Origin: Streptosporangium saharense
Lineage (GTDB): Bacteria > Actinomycetota > Actinomycetes > Streptosporangiales > Streptosporangiaceae
Direction: 5' to 3'
NCBI RefSeq assembly: GCF_014203715.1
Contig: NZ_JACHJP010000003.1
Coordinates: forward strand, 310,001-374,000
Length of the DNA: 64,000 nucleotides
Shown here: one piece after another, positions 27,476 through 36,239 of the stretch
Layout of the letters: each line of letters begins with the position of its first letter
Numbering within the stretch: position 1 is the first letter of the stretch
Program-made: the position numbers and the translations under genes
Notes under the pieces: model-generated
Told to the model about the DNA's origin: nothing
The model's input: only the letters and a program-made list of their open reading frames with translations
Database searches by the model: none

Positions 27476-28158
27476 GACGGTTCGACCAGCTTGACGCCGA
27501 CCCCGCGCACGGTCACCAGGTAGCGGGGCTCCTGCGCCGTCTCACCGAGCTTGCGCCGCAGCCACGACAGGTGGACGTCCACCGTTTTGTCGGCTCCGCC
27601 GTACGGGACCTGCCAGACCTCGGTCAGCAGCTCCCGCTTGGTCACCACCTCGCCCGCGCGGACCGCCAGGAAGTGCAGCAGGTCGAACTCGCGGGGCGTC
27701 AGTTCGAGCGCCGCCCCGTCCAGGGTCGCCTCGCGCGTGCGCGGGTCAAGGCGCAGCCCGGCGACCGTGACCGCCGTGTCCTCCTGGGCCCGCTCCTGCC
27801 CGGCGCGGCGCAGGACCGCCCGGACCCGGGCGTCGAGCTGCGCCGCGCTGAACGGCTTGGTCACGTAGTCGTCGGCCCCCGCGTCGAGGACGGGCACCAT
27901 CTCGGCGTCCCCGCCCCGGGCGGTCGCGACGATCACGGGCACCCGGCTCACCGCCCTGAGCATGCGCAGCAGCTCGGCACCGTCGAGGTCGGGCAGCCCG
28001 AGGTCGAGAACCACCAGGTCGGGGCGGTCACGCAGGGCCACGCGCAGCCCGTCGAGGGCCGTCGTGCAGGAGGAGACGGCGTGACCCAGCTCCCGCAGGC
28101 CCCGGGTGAGGGCCGTGCGGATCGTCACGTCGTCCTCGATGAGCAGGATCTCGGCCAT
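27472..28158 (-). CDS. OmpR-family response regulator
   Basis: 228 residues from the ATG at 28158 (a GTG at 28170 is possible). Receiver domain with acidic pocket ED (8-10), phospho-acceptor D52 in LVVLDLGLPD, the conserved Lys in VTKPFSA, then an OmpR winged helix with LTPREFDLLHFLA and VDVHLSWLRRKLGE. First gene of a regulator-kinase operon, with the PepSY gene downstream on the same strand as a plausible target. Confidence 0.94.
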   Translation of the reverse strand: MAEILLIEDDVTIRTALTRGLRELGHAVSSCTTALDGLRVALRDRPDLVVLDLGLPDLDGAELLRMLRAVSRVPVIVATARGGDAEMVPVLDAGADDYVTKPFSAAQLDARVRAVLRRAGQERAQEDTAVTVAGLRLDPRTREATLDGAALELTPREFDLLHFLAVRAGEVVTKRELLTEVWQVPYGGADKTVDVHLSWLRRKLGETAQEPRYLVTVRGVGVKLVEPS

Positions 28159-28228
28159 GGTGATGCCCACCGTAGACGCTGAACCGGGGTGCGTGACCTA
28201 CCCTGGCCCTGACGGAGGGGAGAGGGAG

Positions 28229-28666
28229 ATGCGAAGACGGCTGCTGCTGGCCCTGACCGGGTGGCTGGCCACTGCGGCCGCCGCGACCGTCGCGGGGGTC
28301 GCCGTCCTGAATGTGCTCGGCGCCCCCCTCAGCGGCGCCGCCGGTCACGCGCTGACGCCCAAGGAGGTCCGCGCCGAGCTGGCCGCCGCCTCCGCGCGTC
28401 CGCCGCTGCCCTCCCCGGCCTCCTCTCCCGGCGCCTCCGCCCGCACGAAGGTGATCAGCACCCCCGGCGGCAGCGTGGTCGCCGCCTGCCAGGACGGTCT
28501 GGTACGGCTGCGCTCCTGGAGCCCGGCCCAGGGCTACTCCGTCGACGACGCGGAACCGGGCCCGGCCTCGAAGGCGACCGTCGAGTTCGAGTCGGGCGAC
28601 ACGGAACTCAAGGTCGAGGTCCGCTGCGCCCCCGGCGACCAGCCCGTCCACACGGTGAAGCCGTAG
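28229..28666 (+). CDS. small membrane-anchored or secreted protein
   Basis: 145 residues from the ATG at 28229 behind GGAGGGGAGAGGG. One N-terminal hydrophobic helix (residues 5-30) acts as signal or anchor; a Pro/Ser-rich linker leads to a compact domain with two cysteines (VVAACQDGLVRLRSW and KVEVRCAPGDQ) that could pair outside the cell, and an alternating pattern suggesting beta strands. Divergent from the two-component operon across 70 bases, so it may share its control. No family recognised. It ends 3 bases from the convergent ABC gene. Confidence 0.7.
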   Translation: MRRRLLLALTGWLATAAAATVAGVAVLNVLGAPLSGAAGHALTPKEVRAELAAASARPPLPSPASSPGASARTKVISTPGGSVVAACQDGLVRLRSWSPAQGYSVDDAEPGPASKATVEFESGDTELKVEVRCAPGDQPVHTVKP

Positions 28667-28669
28667 AAC

Positions 28670-29536
28670 TCAGACGCGCGTGGTCTCCATCAGCGCCAGA
28701 TAGCCCTCCTCAAGGGTCGGTTCCACGGGTTCGGCCTCGGGCGCGGGGCGCTCAGGGGCGACCACGCGGTAGCGCGTCCCCGCGTCCGTGGGCAGCGCCG
28801 AGACGATCCTGCCCGAGGGCGCCGGACCCGGCGTGGTGACCGTCCACACCAGCCCCTCCGCCCGGGCGACCAGCCTCGACGTGGAACCGTCGAACAGCAG
28901 CCGCCCCGCCGCCAGCACGGCCAGCGACCGGCAGGTCTCGGCCACGTCCTCGACGAGGTTCGTGCTCAGCAGCACCGTGCGCTCCCCGGCCAGCTCGCCG
29001 AGCATGATCCGCAGCCGGATCCGCTCCTCCGGGTCGAGGCCGGTCGTCGGCTCGTCGACGACCAGCAGCTTCGGATCGCCGAGCAGCGCCTGGGCGACGC
29101 CGACCCGCCGTACCATCCCCCCGGACAGGCGGCCCAGCCTGCGGTCGGCGACCCCAGACAGGCCGACCACGTCCAGCAGCTCGCCGATCCTGCGGCGCCT
29201 GAAGGGACGCGAGTCGAGCCCCTTGAGCAGCGCGACGTAGTCGAGGAACCCGCGCGCCGTCATGTCGGGGTAGACGCCCAGGTCCTGCGGCAGATACCCC
29301 AGCTCCCGCCGTACGGCCAGCCGCCCCGCCGAGGTCGTGACGTCGTGCCCGCCGATCCTGACGGTCCCCGAGGTGGGCCTGAGCAGCCCGGCCAGGACCC
29401 GCATGAGGGTCGTCTTGCCCGCCCCGTTCGAGCCGAGCAGGCCGTACATGCCGGTGGGCACGTCCAGGTCGATCCCGTCGAGGGCGTGGACCCCGCCCCG
29501 GTAGGTCTTGGTCAGCCGGGAGATCTCGATGCGCAT
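28670..29536 (-). CDS. ABC transporter ATP-binding protein
   Basis: 288 residues. Walker A GSNGAGKTT (35-43), signature LSGGMVRRV, Walker B LLVVDEPTTGLD and the H-loop replaced by a Asn (LLSTNLVED) where His is usual. The C-terminal 60 residues are a Pro/Glu-rich extension. The type matches ABC-2 multidrug or bacitracin-type ATPases, working with the membrane proteins encoded by the upstream genes of this operon. The ATG at 29536 has GGAG 7 bases before. Last gene of the operon that starts with an ECF sigma factor. The Asn in the switch position could slow ATP hydrolysis, by inference. Confidence 0.88.
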   Translation of the reverse strand: MRIEISRLTKTYRGGVHALDGIDLDVPTGMYGLLGSNGAGKTTLMRVLAGLLRPTSGTVRIGGHDVTTSAGRLAVRRELGYLPQDLGVYPDMTARGFLDYVALLKGLDSRPFRRRRIGELLDVVGLSGVADRRLGRLSGGMVRRVGVAQALLGDPKLLVVDEPTTGLDPEERIRLRIMLGELAGERTVLLSTNLVEDVAETCRSLAVLAAGRLLFDGSTSRLVARAEGLVWTVTTPGPAPSGRIVSALPTDAGTRYRVVAPERPAPEAEPVEPTLEEGYLALMETTRV

Positions 29537-29550
29537 GTGATGCTCCGTGG

Positions 29551-30351
29551 TCACGCGGTACGGGAGGTGTGCAGGCGGACGAGCAGCAGGACGGCCACGG
29601 TGAGCACGGCCATCACCCCCATCCACAGGAAGGCGGCGCCGGGGCTCGCCACGGGCCGCAGGACGTTCAGCACCGCGTCGGGCCAGGGGCCGTAGGGCAG
29701 CACGTAGGGGTCGGACGGGGCGGTGTAGAGGAGCCCGAACTCCGCGTAGTGGGCGCCGGGTGAGAGGACCGTGTGGGACAGGGTGGGCATCATGTCCGCG
29801 GGGATGAGGCTCCCCCAGAACCAGTAACCGACGAACAGCACCCGGAACAGCGGCAGCGGGACCAGCAGCGGCCCGGCCAGCGCGAGCGCCCCGACGAAGA
29901 GCAGACCGGGCAGGGCCGTCGCGGCGAAGACCAGCACGGACAGCGGAAGCGCCCCTGGCCCGCCCTCGGTGACCGCGTAGACGGCGACCCGGCCGAAGTA
30001 GACGAGCGCGATCGGCACCGCGGTGGCCGCGCAGGCGCCCAGATACTTGCCGAGCAGGCGGCCCGTACGGCTCGCGGGGGCGGCGTCCAGCACCTCGGAG
30101 ACGCCGAGCCGCCCGTCCCTGACGAGCCGGTCGGCCAGCAGGCAGCCGTAGGCCATCGGCATCAGCACGTTGACCGTGCCGACCACGGCGAGCAGGTCCG
30201 TGGTGACGCTCCTGGGGACGCGGCCGATGTCGGGGATCAGGTATCCCTGCCGGAAGGAGATCACCAGCAGGACGAACGCCAGGCCGTAGACGATCCACAG
30301 GGCCGGGCGGCGGATCTGCATGCCGAACTCGTGGCGCAGGGTCGCGATCAC
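29551..30351 (-). CDS. ABC-2-like membrane permease
   Basis: 266 residues starting at a GTG that overlaps the upstream stop (GTGA). Six hydrophobic helices: one near 15-35, then five from about 55 to 260, with a cytoplasmic ASRTGRLLGKYLGA segment typical of ABC-2 permeases. A loop with LSPGAHYAEFGLLYTAPSDP lies on the outer face before the last helix. The likely transmembrane partner of the following ATP-binding protein. Substrate unknown. Confidence 0.78.
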   Translation of the reverse strand: MIATLRHEFGMQIRRPALWIVYGLAFVLLVISFRQGYLIPDIGRVPRSVTTDLLAVVGTVNVLMPMAYGCLLADRLVRDGRLGVSEVLDAAPASRTGRLLGKYLGACAATAVPIALVYFGRVAVYAVTEGGPGALPLSVLVFAATALPGLLFVGALALAGPLLVPLPLFRVLFVGYWFWGSLIPADMMPTLSHTVLSPGAHYAEFGLLYTAPSDPYVLPYGPWPDAVLNVLRPVASPGAAFLWMGVMAVLTVAVLLLVRLHTSRTA

Positions 30352-31049
30352 CGCTCCCCACCCCCGAGGACACGCTCGTCGTTCCCGAGCAGAAGCCACG
30401 CGGCCACCGCCAGGGGTACGGCGCTCACCAGCAGGAGCAGGCGGTTGGGCAGCCAGCTCTCTTCCGCCACGCCCCGCGTGGTGGCGAAGAGGTCGAGCGG
30501 GCCCGGGACCGTGCCGCCCCCGGAGACGCCGAACAGCGTCAGCCCGGCCAGCCAGACCAGCGCGACCGTGGCCGCCGCCGCGACCGTGCTCCTGGAGAGG
30601 GTCCAGGCGAGCAGCCCGAGGGCCGTCAGCCACAGGGTGGGGGAGAGCCAGACGAGCTGACCGGCGAGAACGCCGGGGGAGACGGGCAGCAGCCGCCACC
30701 AGTCCCTGGCCGACAGCAGCGCGAGGACCGGCAGGGCGCACAGGCCCGCCCAGCCGACCGTGACGGCCACGCGGCGCAGCACCGTGGCCCGGTAGGGGGA
30801 GGGCAGCGACAGCCGCAGCTCGGCGGCCCGGTCCCCGCCGACGAGCGAGGCCGCGAGCAGGCCGGTCAGCAGTGGGACCCCCATCTCGGCCACGCCGAGG
30901 AGCAGACGTGCCGCGACCGGCTCACGCGCGCCGATCCGGGGGGCGAGCAGGCCGAGCAGCACGGCCGTGAGCGCCAGCGCCGGGGGCGTGATCAGGGCCG
31001 CGGGACCGGCCCCTCGGGTCTCGTGCGACCACAGGTGGAAGTGCTTCAT
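30348..31049 (-). CDS. ABC-associated integral membrane protein
   Basis: 233 residues, start ATG overlapping the upstream stop by four bases (ATGA). About six hydrophobic helices with Ala/Leu/Val-rich composition. A first helix near 17-37 and a short loop with GGDRAAELRLSLPSPYRATVLRRV resemble the cytoplasmic coupling segment of ABC-2 membrane proteins. No enzyme motif. Together with the genes on both sides it should form a multi-subunit membrane complex served by one ATPase. Confidence 0.7.
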   Translation of the reverse strand: MKHFHLWSHETRGAGPAALITPPALALTAVLLGLLAPRIGAREPVAARLLLGVAEMGVPLLTGLLAASLVGGDRAAELRLSLPSPYRATVLRRVAVTVGWAGLCALPVLALLSARDWWRLLPVSPGVLAGQLVWLSPTLWLTALGLLAWTLSRSTVAAAATVALVWLAGLTLFGVSGGGTVPGPLDLFATTRGVAEESWLPNRLLLLVSAVPLAVAAWLLLGNDERVLGGGER

Positions 31050-31828
31050 GATCGGTTGGTTGCGCGCGGACGCCGGAACGGTTCACCCAGACCGGCGACG
31101 GCGACGGCGGCCAGCGTGAGCGCCAGCGCCAGGCCGATCGTCCCGGGACCTGTCGCCCGTGGCCACCAGGAGGACCAGCCGGTGAACGAACCGGTGAGGG
31201 AGCCGGTGAAGGAGAACGCGTACAGGCCCCACGCCACGAGGGCGCCCCCGGCGGCGGCCTCGGCGCGCCAGCACACAGAAAGCAGCAGGCTGAGCGCCGA
31301 GATCACCGCCGTCGGCCCGAGCCACACCATGACCAGCGCGAACGGCCCGGCCGGGACCGGGCCGAAGGGCGACAGGGAAGGCAGCACCGAGGCGGCCAGC
31401 CCCAGCAGCAGGTCGTAGCCGAACACCAGCGTCATCCTGGCCAGCAGGATCACCCGGGGCGACGTCGGCGTGACGGCCACCAGCTCGGCCACCCCGTCGT
31501 CGCGCGGGCCGTACGCCGCCGCGATGCCCGCCCCCGCGACCAGCGGCGCGAGCAGGGCGAGCACGGGCCCCGCCGTGTACGGCCTGGCCAGCATGAGGGC
31601 GATTCCGGCCGCCATGACCAGCGCCGAGACCAGCCAGATCGACACCGGCTGGACGCGGGCCTCCATCACCAGCAGCTCCCACGCCCTGACGATCCTCGGC
31701 ACCGAGGGAGCCCGCCCGCCCGTGAGCGCCGACCTGCGCAGCGCCTCCCGCACGATCTCCCGCCCCGGGGGCGGCGGCAGGCCGTCGCCGATCCCCGTCA
31801 GCTCCGGCCACCGGTCCTGCTCGCTCAT
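31046..31828 (-). CDS. membrane protein encoded directly after an ECF sigma factor
   Basis: 260 residues, ATG overlapping the sigma stop by four bases. Residues 1-65 are cytoplasmic and soluble (GREIVREALRRSALTGGRAP, then PRIVRAWELLVMEARVQP), followed by six hydrophobic helices. In position it is where an anti-sigma factor would be expected, but there is no zinc-finger HxxxCxxC. The helical half looks like an ABC-2-type subunit with a loop VAVTPTSPRVILLARM. It could be a permease, an anti-sigma protein, or both; the sequence cannot decide. Confidence 0.68.
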   Translation of the reverse strand: MSEQDRWPELTGIGDGLPPPPGREIVREALRRSALTGGRAPSVPRIVRAWELLVMEARVQPVSIWLVSALVMAAGIALMLARPYTAGPVLALLAPLVAGAGIAAAYGPRDDGVAELVAVTPTSPRVILLARMTLVFGYDLLLGLAASVLPSLSPFGPVPAGPFALVMVWLGPTAVISALSLLLSVCWRAEAAAGGALVAWGLYAFSFTGSLTGSFTGWSSWWPRATGPGTIGLALALTLAAVAVAGLGEPFRRPRATNRS

Positions 31829-32334
31829 CGGAGCACCCCCCTGAGGGTCGCGCGGGCGTGGTGCAGGCGGCTCTTGACCGTGCCGGGCGGGATGCCGAGG
31901 ATCTCGGAGATCTCCCGGTGGCCGAGGTCGCACAGGAAGGCGAGCACCACCACCTCGCGCTGCGCGAGCGGCAGCCGTACCAGGGCGTCCTGCACGCGCC
32001 CGGCCCCGACGGCCAGCTCCTCCGGACCGGGCACGTCGTCGGCCCGCTCGTACGGCTCGGCCGCCGACGGCGGGGGAAGTCCGCGCAGCCGGTTGTGCGC
32101 CTGCCTGCGCGCGACCCCGAACAGCCAGGTGCTCACGCTGGAGCGGCCCTGGTAGGTCGTGGCGGAGCGCCACACGGCGAGCAACGTGTCCTGCAGGATC
32201 TCCTCGGCCGTGCCCCGGTCTCCCGCGAGCCGGTACAGGAAGCCGAACAGCGGCCCGGCGTGCCGTTCGTACAGTTCACCGAGCGCTTCCGCGTCGCCGT
32301 CCGCGACCCTCGCCAACACCCGCGTGTCATCCAC
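31825..32334 (-). CDS. ECF RNA polymerase sigma factor
   Basis: 169 residues from a GTG. Region 2 has LGELYERHAGPLFGFLYRLAG, EEILQDTLLAVW and STWLFGVARRQAHNRLR; region 4 has LPLAQREVVVLAFLCDLGHR and the recognition helix REISEILGIPPGTVKSRLHHAR. It heads an operon of five genes joined by four-base overlaps with three membrane proteins and one ABC ATPase; only the last gap (14 bases) is not an overlap. An efflux system switched on by its own sigma factor is the simplest reading. Confidence 0.92.
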   Translation of the reverse strand: MDDTRVLARVADGDAEALGELYERHAGPLFGFLYRLAGDRGTAEEILQDTLLAVWRSATTYQGRSSVSTWLFGVARRQAHNRLRGLPPPSAAEPYERADDVPGPEELAVGAGRVQDALVRLPLAQREVVVLAFLCDLGHREISEILGIPPGTVKSRLHHARATLRGVLR

Positions 32335-32413
32335 CTGTCCCCGCGTCCGTCCGTCGCCGTCCCGTCATGATGGCCCGTTCGACGGGTCTGTAGCGGCGCG
32401 CCCAGGCCGGGGT

Positions 32414-33217
32414 TCACGGCTGTCTGCTACGGCCCAGGGGGACGACCATGGGGGTGCCGGAGACGGGGTCGGCGACGACGGTGCACGGCAGGCCGAAGAC
32501 GTCGCCGACCACGGCCTCGGTGACGACCTCGGCGGGCGGGCCCTCGGTGTGGACGGCGCCGTCCTTCATGGCGACGAGGTGCGTGCCGTACCTCGCGGCG
32601 TGGTTGAGGTCGTGGAGGACGGCGACGATCGTACGGCCGTCACGGTTGAGGTCGGTGAGCAGCTCAAGCAGCTCGATCTGGTGGGCGATGTCGAGGAAGG
32701 TCGTTGGTTCGTCCAGCAGCAGGAGCGGGGTCTCCTGCGCCAGGACCATGGCGATCCAGACCCGCTGGCGCTGGCCGCCGGACAGCTCGTCCACGTGCCG
32801 GGCGGACAGGCCGGTGACGTCGGTCGCCCGCATCGCGGACACCACGGCGGCCTCGTCGGCGGCCGACCACTGCCTGATGAGCTTCTGGTACGGGTAGCGG
32901 CCCCTGGCGACCAGGTCGGCGACGGTGATGCCCTCGGGGGCGATCGAGCTCTGCGGCAGCAGGCCGAGCAGGCGGGCGACCTCCTTGGACCGGTAGGAGG
33001 TGATCGTCCTGCCGTCGAGGACGATCCGCCCGGCCGTGGGCCGCAGCAGCGCGGACAGGCCGCGCAGCAGGGTGGACTTCCCGCAGGCGTTGGGGCCGAC
33101 GATCATGGTGAACGAGCCGTCGGGGATCCGCAGCGACAGGTTCGCGGAGATGACCCGCCTGTCGTAGCCGATCGTGACGCCGTCCGCGCGCAGCCGGGGG
33201 GCCTGGGTGGTGGTCAT
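32414..33217 (-). CDS. siderophore ABC transporter ATP-binding protein (FecE type)
   Basis: 267 residues. Walker A GPNACGKST (41-49; the usual GPNG has become GPNA), Q-loop LLPQSSIAPEG, the family's RGRYPYQ segment, signature LSGGQRQRVWIAMVLAQ, Walker B LLLLDEPTTFLD and H-loop VLHDLNHAARY. It powers the import of ferric siderophores by the two FecCD permeases encoded just upstream. Start ATG at 33217. Last gene of the iron-uptake operon, 24 bases after the preceding permease. Confidence 0.93.
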   Translation of the reverse strand: MTTTQAPRLRADGVTIGYDRRVISANLSLRIPDGSFTMIVGPNACGKSTLLRGLSALLRPTAGRIVLDGRTITSYRSKEVARLLGLLPQSSIAPEGITVADLVARGRYPYQKLIRQWSAADEAAVVSAMRATDVTGLSARHVDELSGGQRQRVWIAMVLAQETPLLLLDEPTTFLDIAHQIELLELLTDLNRDGRTIVAVLHDLNHAARYGTHLVAMKDGAVHTEGPPAEVVTEAVVGDVFGLPCTVVADPVSGTPMVVPLGRSRQP

Positions 33218-33241
33218 GGCGCTCCTGTACGGGGGTGGTGG

Positions 33242-34288
33242 TCAGCTCCGGTTGGACTCGCGCAGCAGCAGCCAGACGAAGTAGCACCCGCCGATGGAGA
33301 CCGTCATCACGCCGACCGGAAGCTGGGACGGGGCGAACAGGCGCTGCGCGGCCAGGTCGGCGGCGCCGAGCAGGAGTGCTCCCAGCGCGGCCGAGGGGAT
33401 CAGGGCGACGCCGGAGGTGCCGGTGATCCGCCGGGCGATCTGCGGCGCCACGAGGGAGACGAAGGCGATCGGCCCCGCCGCCGCCGTGGCCAGCGCCGTC
33501 GAGGCGACGCCCACGACCACCAGGGCGAGCCTGGCCGTACCGCCACGCACCCCGGTCGCGGCCGCGGCGTCGTCACCGAGTTCGAGCTGCCGCATGACAG
33601 GGCCGAAGGCGATCGTGACGGGCAGCAGCACCGCCGTGACGGTCAGCACCGGCCAGAGCTGGTCGTGGCCGAGCCCGTTCAGGGACCCGGCCCCCCAGGT
33701 GGCGGCCTGCATCGCCTCGTTGAGGCTGGCGGTCAGGACCAGCCAGGTGTTGACGGCGCCGAGCATGGCGGTGACCCCGATGCCGACGATGATCAGCCGG
33801 AACCCCTGGACGCCCCTGCGGTAGGCCAGCAGGTAGACCAGCACCGCGGTGGTGAGGCCACCGGCGAGCGAGCCCGCGGCGATCTGGTAGTAGCCGCCGC
33901 CGATGATCACGATGACGACAAGCGCGCCGGTGTAGGAGCCCGCGGAGAACCCGATGACGTCCGGGGAGCCGAGCGGGTTGCGGGTCAGCGACTGGAAGAT
34001 CGCGCCGCTGACGGCGAGGGCCGCGCCGAGCAGTACGGCCAGCAGCGCCCTGGGCAGCCGCCAGTCGACGACGACCATGTGTTCGGCGGCCGTTCCACCG
34101 CCGAACAGGGCGCGCACGACCCGCGGCAGCGGGATCGGGGCCTCACCCGAGGCCAGCGAGAGCAGCAGCACCACGACGGCCAGGGCGAGGAAGACCGTCG
34201 TCGTCACGATCGTCCTGGTGTCCAGGCGCAGGGAGAGGGCGCGGGTGCGCACGACCAGCGTCCCGCGCCCGAAGTCGACCGGGGTCAC
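33242..34288 (-). CDS. FecCD-family iron-siderophore permease 2
   Basis: 348 residues, GTG overlapping the upstream stop by four bases. Contains the FecCD signatures VVDWRLPRALLAVLLGAALAV split by its helices, GAIFQSLTRNPLGSPDVIGF, and AAAGPIAFVSLVAPQIARRI near 275 where the ATPase couples. About ten helices. Forms a heterodimer with the product of the preceding gene in the inner membrane. Part of the six-gene siderophore operon behind the iron box at 38277. Confidence 0.93.
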   Translation of the reverse strand: MTPVDFGRGTLVVRTRALSLRLDTRTIVTTTVFLALAVVVLLLSLASGEAPIPLPRVVRALFGGGTAAEHMVVVDWRLPRALLAVLLGAALAVSGAIFQSLTRNPLGSPDVIGFSAGSYTGALVVIVIIGGGYYQIAAGSLAGGLTTAVLVYLLAYRRGVQGFRLIIVGIGVTAMLGAVNTWLVLTASLNEAMQAATWGAGSLNGLGHDQLWPVLTVTAVLLPVTIAFGPVMRQLELGDDAAAATGVRGGTARLALVVVGVASTALATAAAGPIAFVSLVAPQIARRITGTSGVALIPSAALGALLLGAADLAAQRLFAPSQLPVGVMTVSIGGCYFVWLLLRESNRS

Positions 34289-35322
34289 AGGGCGCTCACC
34301 TTCGCGCGGCGGGCCAGCAGGATCAGCACCGGGGCGCCGACGAAGGCGGTCACCACGCTGACCCGCAGCTCCTGCGACGACAGCACGACCCGCCCGGCCA
34401 CGTCGGCGACCGTGAGCAGGATCGGCGCGCACACGATCGTGTAGGGGATGATCCAGCGCTGGTCGGGCCCGACGAACCAGCGGACGACGTGCGGGACCAT
34501 CAGCCCGACGAACCCGATCGGCCCGGCCGCCGCGGTCGCCGCCCCGGCCAGCAGCGTGACCGCGGTGATCACGGCCACCCGGGTGCGGGTGATGCGGGCG
34601 CCGAGCGTCCTGGCGAGGTCGTCGCCGAGGGCGATCGCGTTCAGCGGCCTGGCCGCGACCAGGGCGAGCGCCAGCCCGGCCAGGACGAAGGGCAGCACGA
34701 CCAGCACGGTGCGCCCGTCCCGCCCGGCCAGCGAACCGGCGCCCCAGGAGCGCATCGTGTCGAAAACCTCGGGCCGCAACAGGGTGATCCCGGTGGACAC
34801 GCCGCCGAGCAGCGCGCCGACGGCCACCCCGACCAGGGTCAGCCTGATCGGCGTGGCCCCGGCGCGGCCGACCGAGCCGAGCGCGTAGACGAGCGCCGTC
34901 ACGGCGATGGCGCCCGCGAAGGAGAACCACAGGTAGCCGGTGATGTCGCTGAGGCCGAGGAAGCCGACGCCGAGCGTCACCGCGAAGCCCGCCCCCGCGT
35001 TGACCCCGAGGATGCCGGGGTCGGCCAGCGGGTTGCGGGTCAGCGCCTGGATGAGCGCGCCGGAGACCCCGAGCGCGGCGCCGGTGACCAGGCCGAGCAG
35101 GGTGCGCGGCAGTCGCAGTTGCCACACGATGATGTGGTCGCCGGAGTCGTCGTGGTGCAGCAGCGCCTCGACGACAGTCCGCAGCGGGATGTTCTTCGAC
35201 CCGACCGCGATGCCGAGCAGCAGCACGAGCACCAGCGCGCCCACGCAGACGAGCAGCCACAGGCTCCGCCGCGCGTTCGTCCCCACCAGGCCGGGCGCCG
35301 CGGCCTCACGAGCGGTGCTCAC
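34285..35322 (-). CDS. FecCD-family iron-siderophore permease 1
   Basis: 345 residues, GTG at 35322 overlapping the stop of the siderophore-interacting protein. FecCD landmarks: WQLRLPRTLLGLVTGAALG, GALIQALTRNPLADPGILGV, and AAAGPIGFVGLMVPHVVRW. The two permease subunits share the motifs but diverge elsewhere, as expected for a FecC/FecD pair. About nine to ten membrane helices. Confidence 0.93.
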   Translation of the reverse strand: MSTAREAAAPGLVGTNARRSLWLLVCVGALVLVLLLGIAVGSKNIPLRTVVEALLHHDDSGDHIIVWQLRLPRTLLGLVTGAALGVSGALIQALTRNPLADPGILGVNAGAGFAVTLGVGFLGLSDITGYLWFSFAGAIAVTALVYALGSVGRAGATPIRLTLVGVAVGALLGGVSTGITLLRPEVFDTMRSWGAGSLAGRDGRTVLVVLPFVLAGLALALVAARPLNAIALGDDLARTLGARITRTRVAVITAVTLLAGAATAAAGPIGFVGLMVPHVVRWFVGPDQRWIIPYTIVCAPILLTVADVAGRVVLSSQELRVSVVTAFVGAPVLILLARRAKVSAL

Positions 35323-36209
35323 AGTCCCGCGCGCTCCAGGGTCCGCTCGACCTCGTCGCGGATCTCCTCCTCGTCCCTGCCGGACTCCCAGACGGAGTCG
35401 AGCCGCGCGCGGACCTCCTCGTCGAGCGCGTCGTAGCGGGCCTGCCACTCCTCGGCCCGGTGCGTCCAGTACCCGATGATCTTGTAGCGGTGTCCGGGGA
35501 GTCCGAGCCCGTGGCGCAGGTGACGGCGGATGCCGCGCAGCATCGTGCTCTCTCCCGCGGCCCAGACGTAGCCGGGTCCCTTGGGCAGCGGGAGACCGCG
35601 CACCGCCTCCGGCAGCAGGCTGGGGGCCACCCCGTTGCCGCTGCCGTACAGCCAGGTGAACGTGACGTCGGCGGCCGCGTCGATCCGCTGCGCGTGCGAC
35701 TCGTGGGCCACCTCGACGATCGCGTGGGCCCTGGCGTGCGCGGGAAGCTGCTCGACGAGCCTGCCGAGCGCGGGCAGGCCGGTGGCGTCGGCGGCGAACA
35801 GGTGCCAGACGGTGTCGGCGGGCGGTTCGTAGAGCCCGCGCGGCCCCCCGACGAAGAGCTGGTCACCCGGCCTGGCCGCCCGCGCCCACTCGCTGGCGAC
35901 CCCGCCCTCGTGGACCACGAAGTCGATGGTCATCTCGCCGCGCGCGGCGTCCAGGCGGCGCACGGTGTACGGCTGGCAGGGGGAGGGTGTGCTGCCCTCG
36001 GGATAGCTCCATCCGCGTCCCTCGGGGTTGTCGACCGGCAGGACGAACTCGCCGGTCCCGGGGACCGGGAAGTGCAGGCGCAGGTACTCGTCCCCCACGC
36101 CGGTGCCGGGGAAGCCACGCAGCTCCCGGCCGCCGAAGACGACCCGGACCATGCCCGGGGTGAGCCGGATCGTCTCGACCACCGTGCCACGGCGCAGTTC
36201 GATGCTCAT
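35319..36209 (-). CDS. siderophore-interacting FAD/NAD(P)H ferric reductase
   Basis: 296 residues from the ATG at 36209. FAD-binding domain with LRLHFPV, QPYTVRRLD (the family's R-x-Y-T/S-xR FAD site) and the SIP motif SEWARAARPGDQLFVGGPRG; the C-terminal half (YVWAAGESTMLRGIRRHLR, then YKIIGYWTHRAEEW) is the ViuB-type NAD(P)H region. Proteins of this family release iron in the cytoplasm by reducing the imported ferric siderophore. Its place inside the uptake operon fits that role. Mycobacterial IrtA carries the same domain fused to an ABC transporter; here it is separate. Confidence 0.92.
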   Translation of the reverse strand: MSIELRRGTVVETIRLTPGMVRVVFGGRELRGFPGTGVGDEYLRLHFPVPGTGEFVLPVDNPEGRGWSYPEGSTPSPCQPYTVRRLDAARGEMTIDFVVHEGGVASEWARAARPGDQLFVGGPRGLYEPPADTVWHLFAADATGLPALGRLVEQLPAHARAHAIVEVAHESHAQRIDAAADVTFTWLYGSGNGVAPSLLPEAVRGLPLPKGPGYVWAAGESTMLRGIRRHLRHGLGLPGHRYKIIGYWTHRAEEWQARYDALDEEVRARLDSVWESGRDEEEIRDEVERTLERAGL

Positions 36210-36239
36210 CGGTGCCTCTCTCAGGGGAAACGTGGGGAC

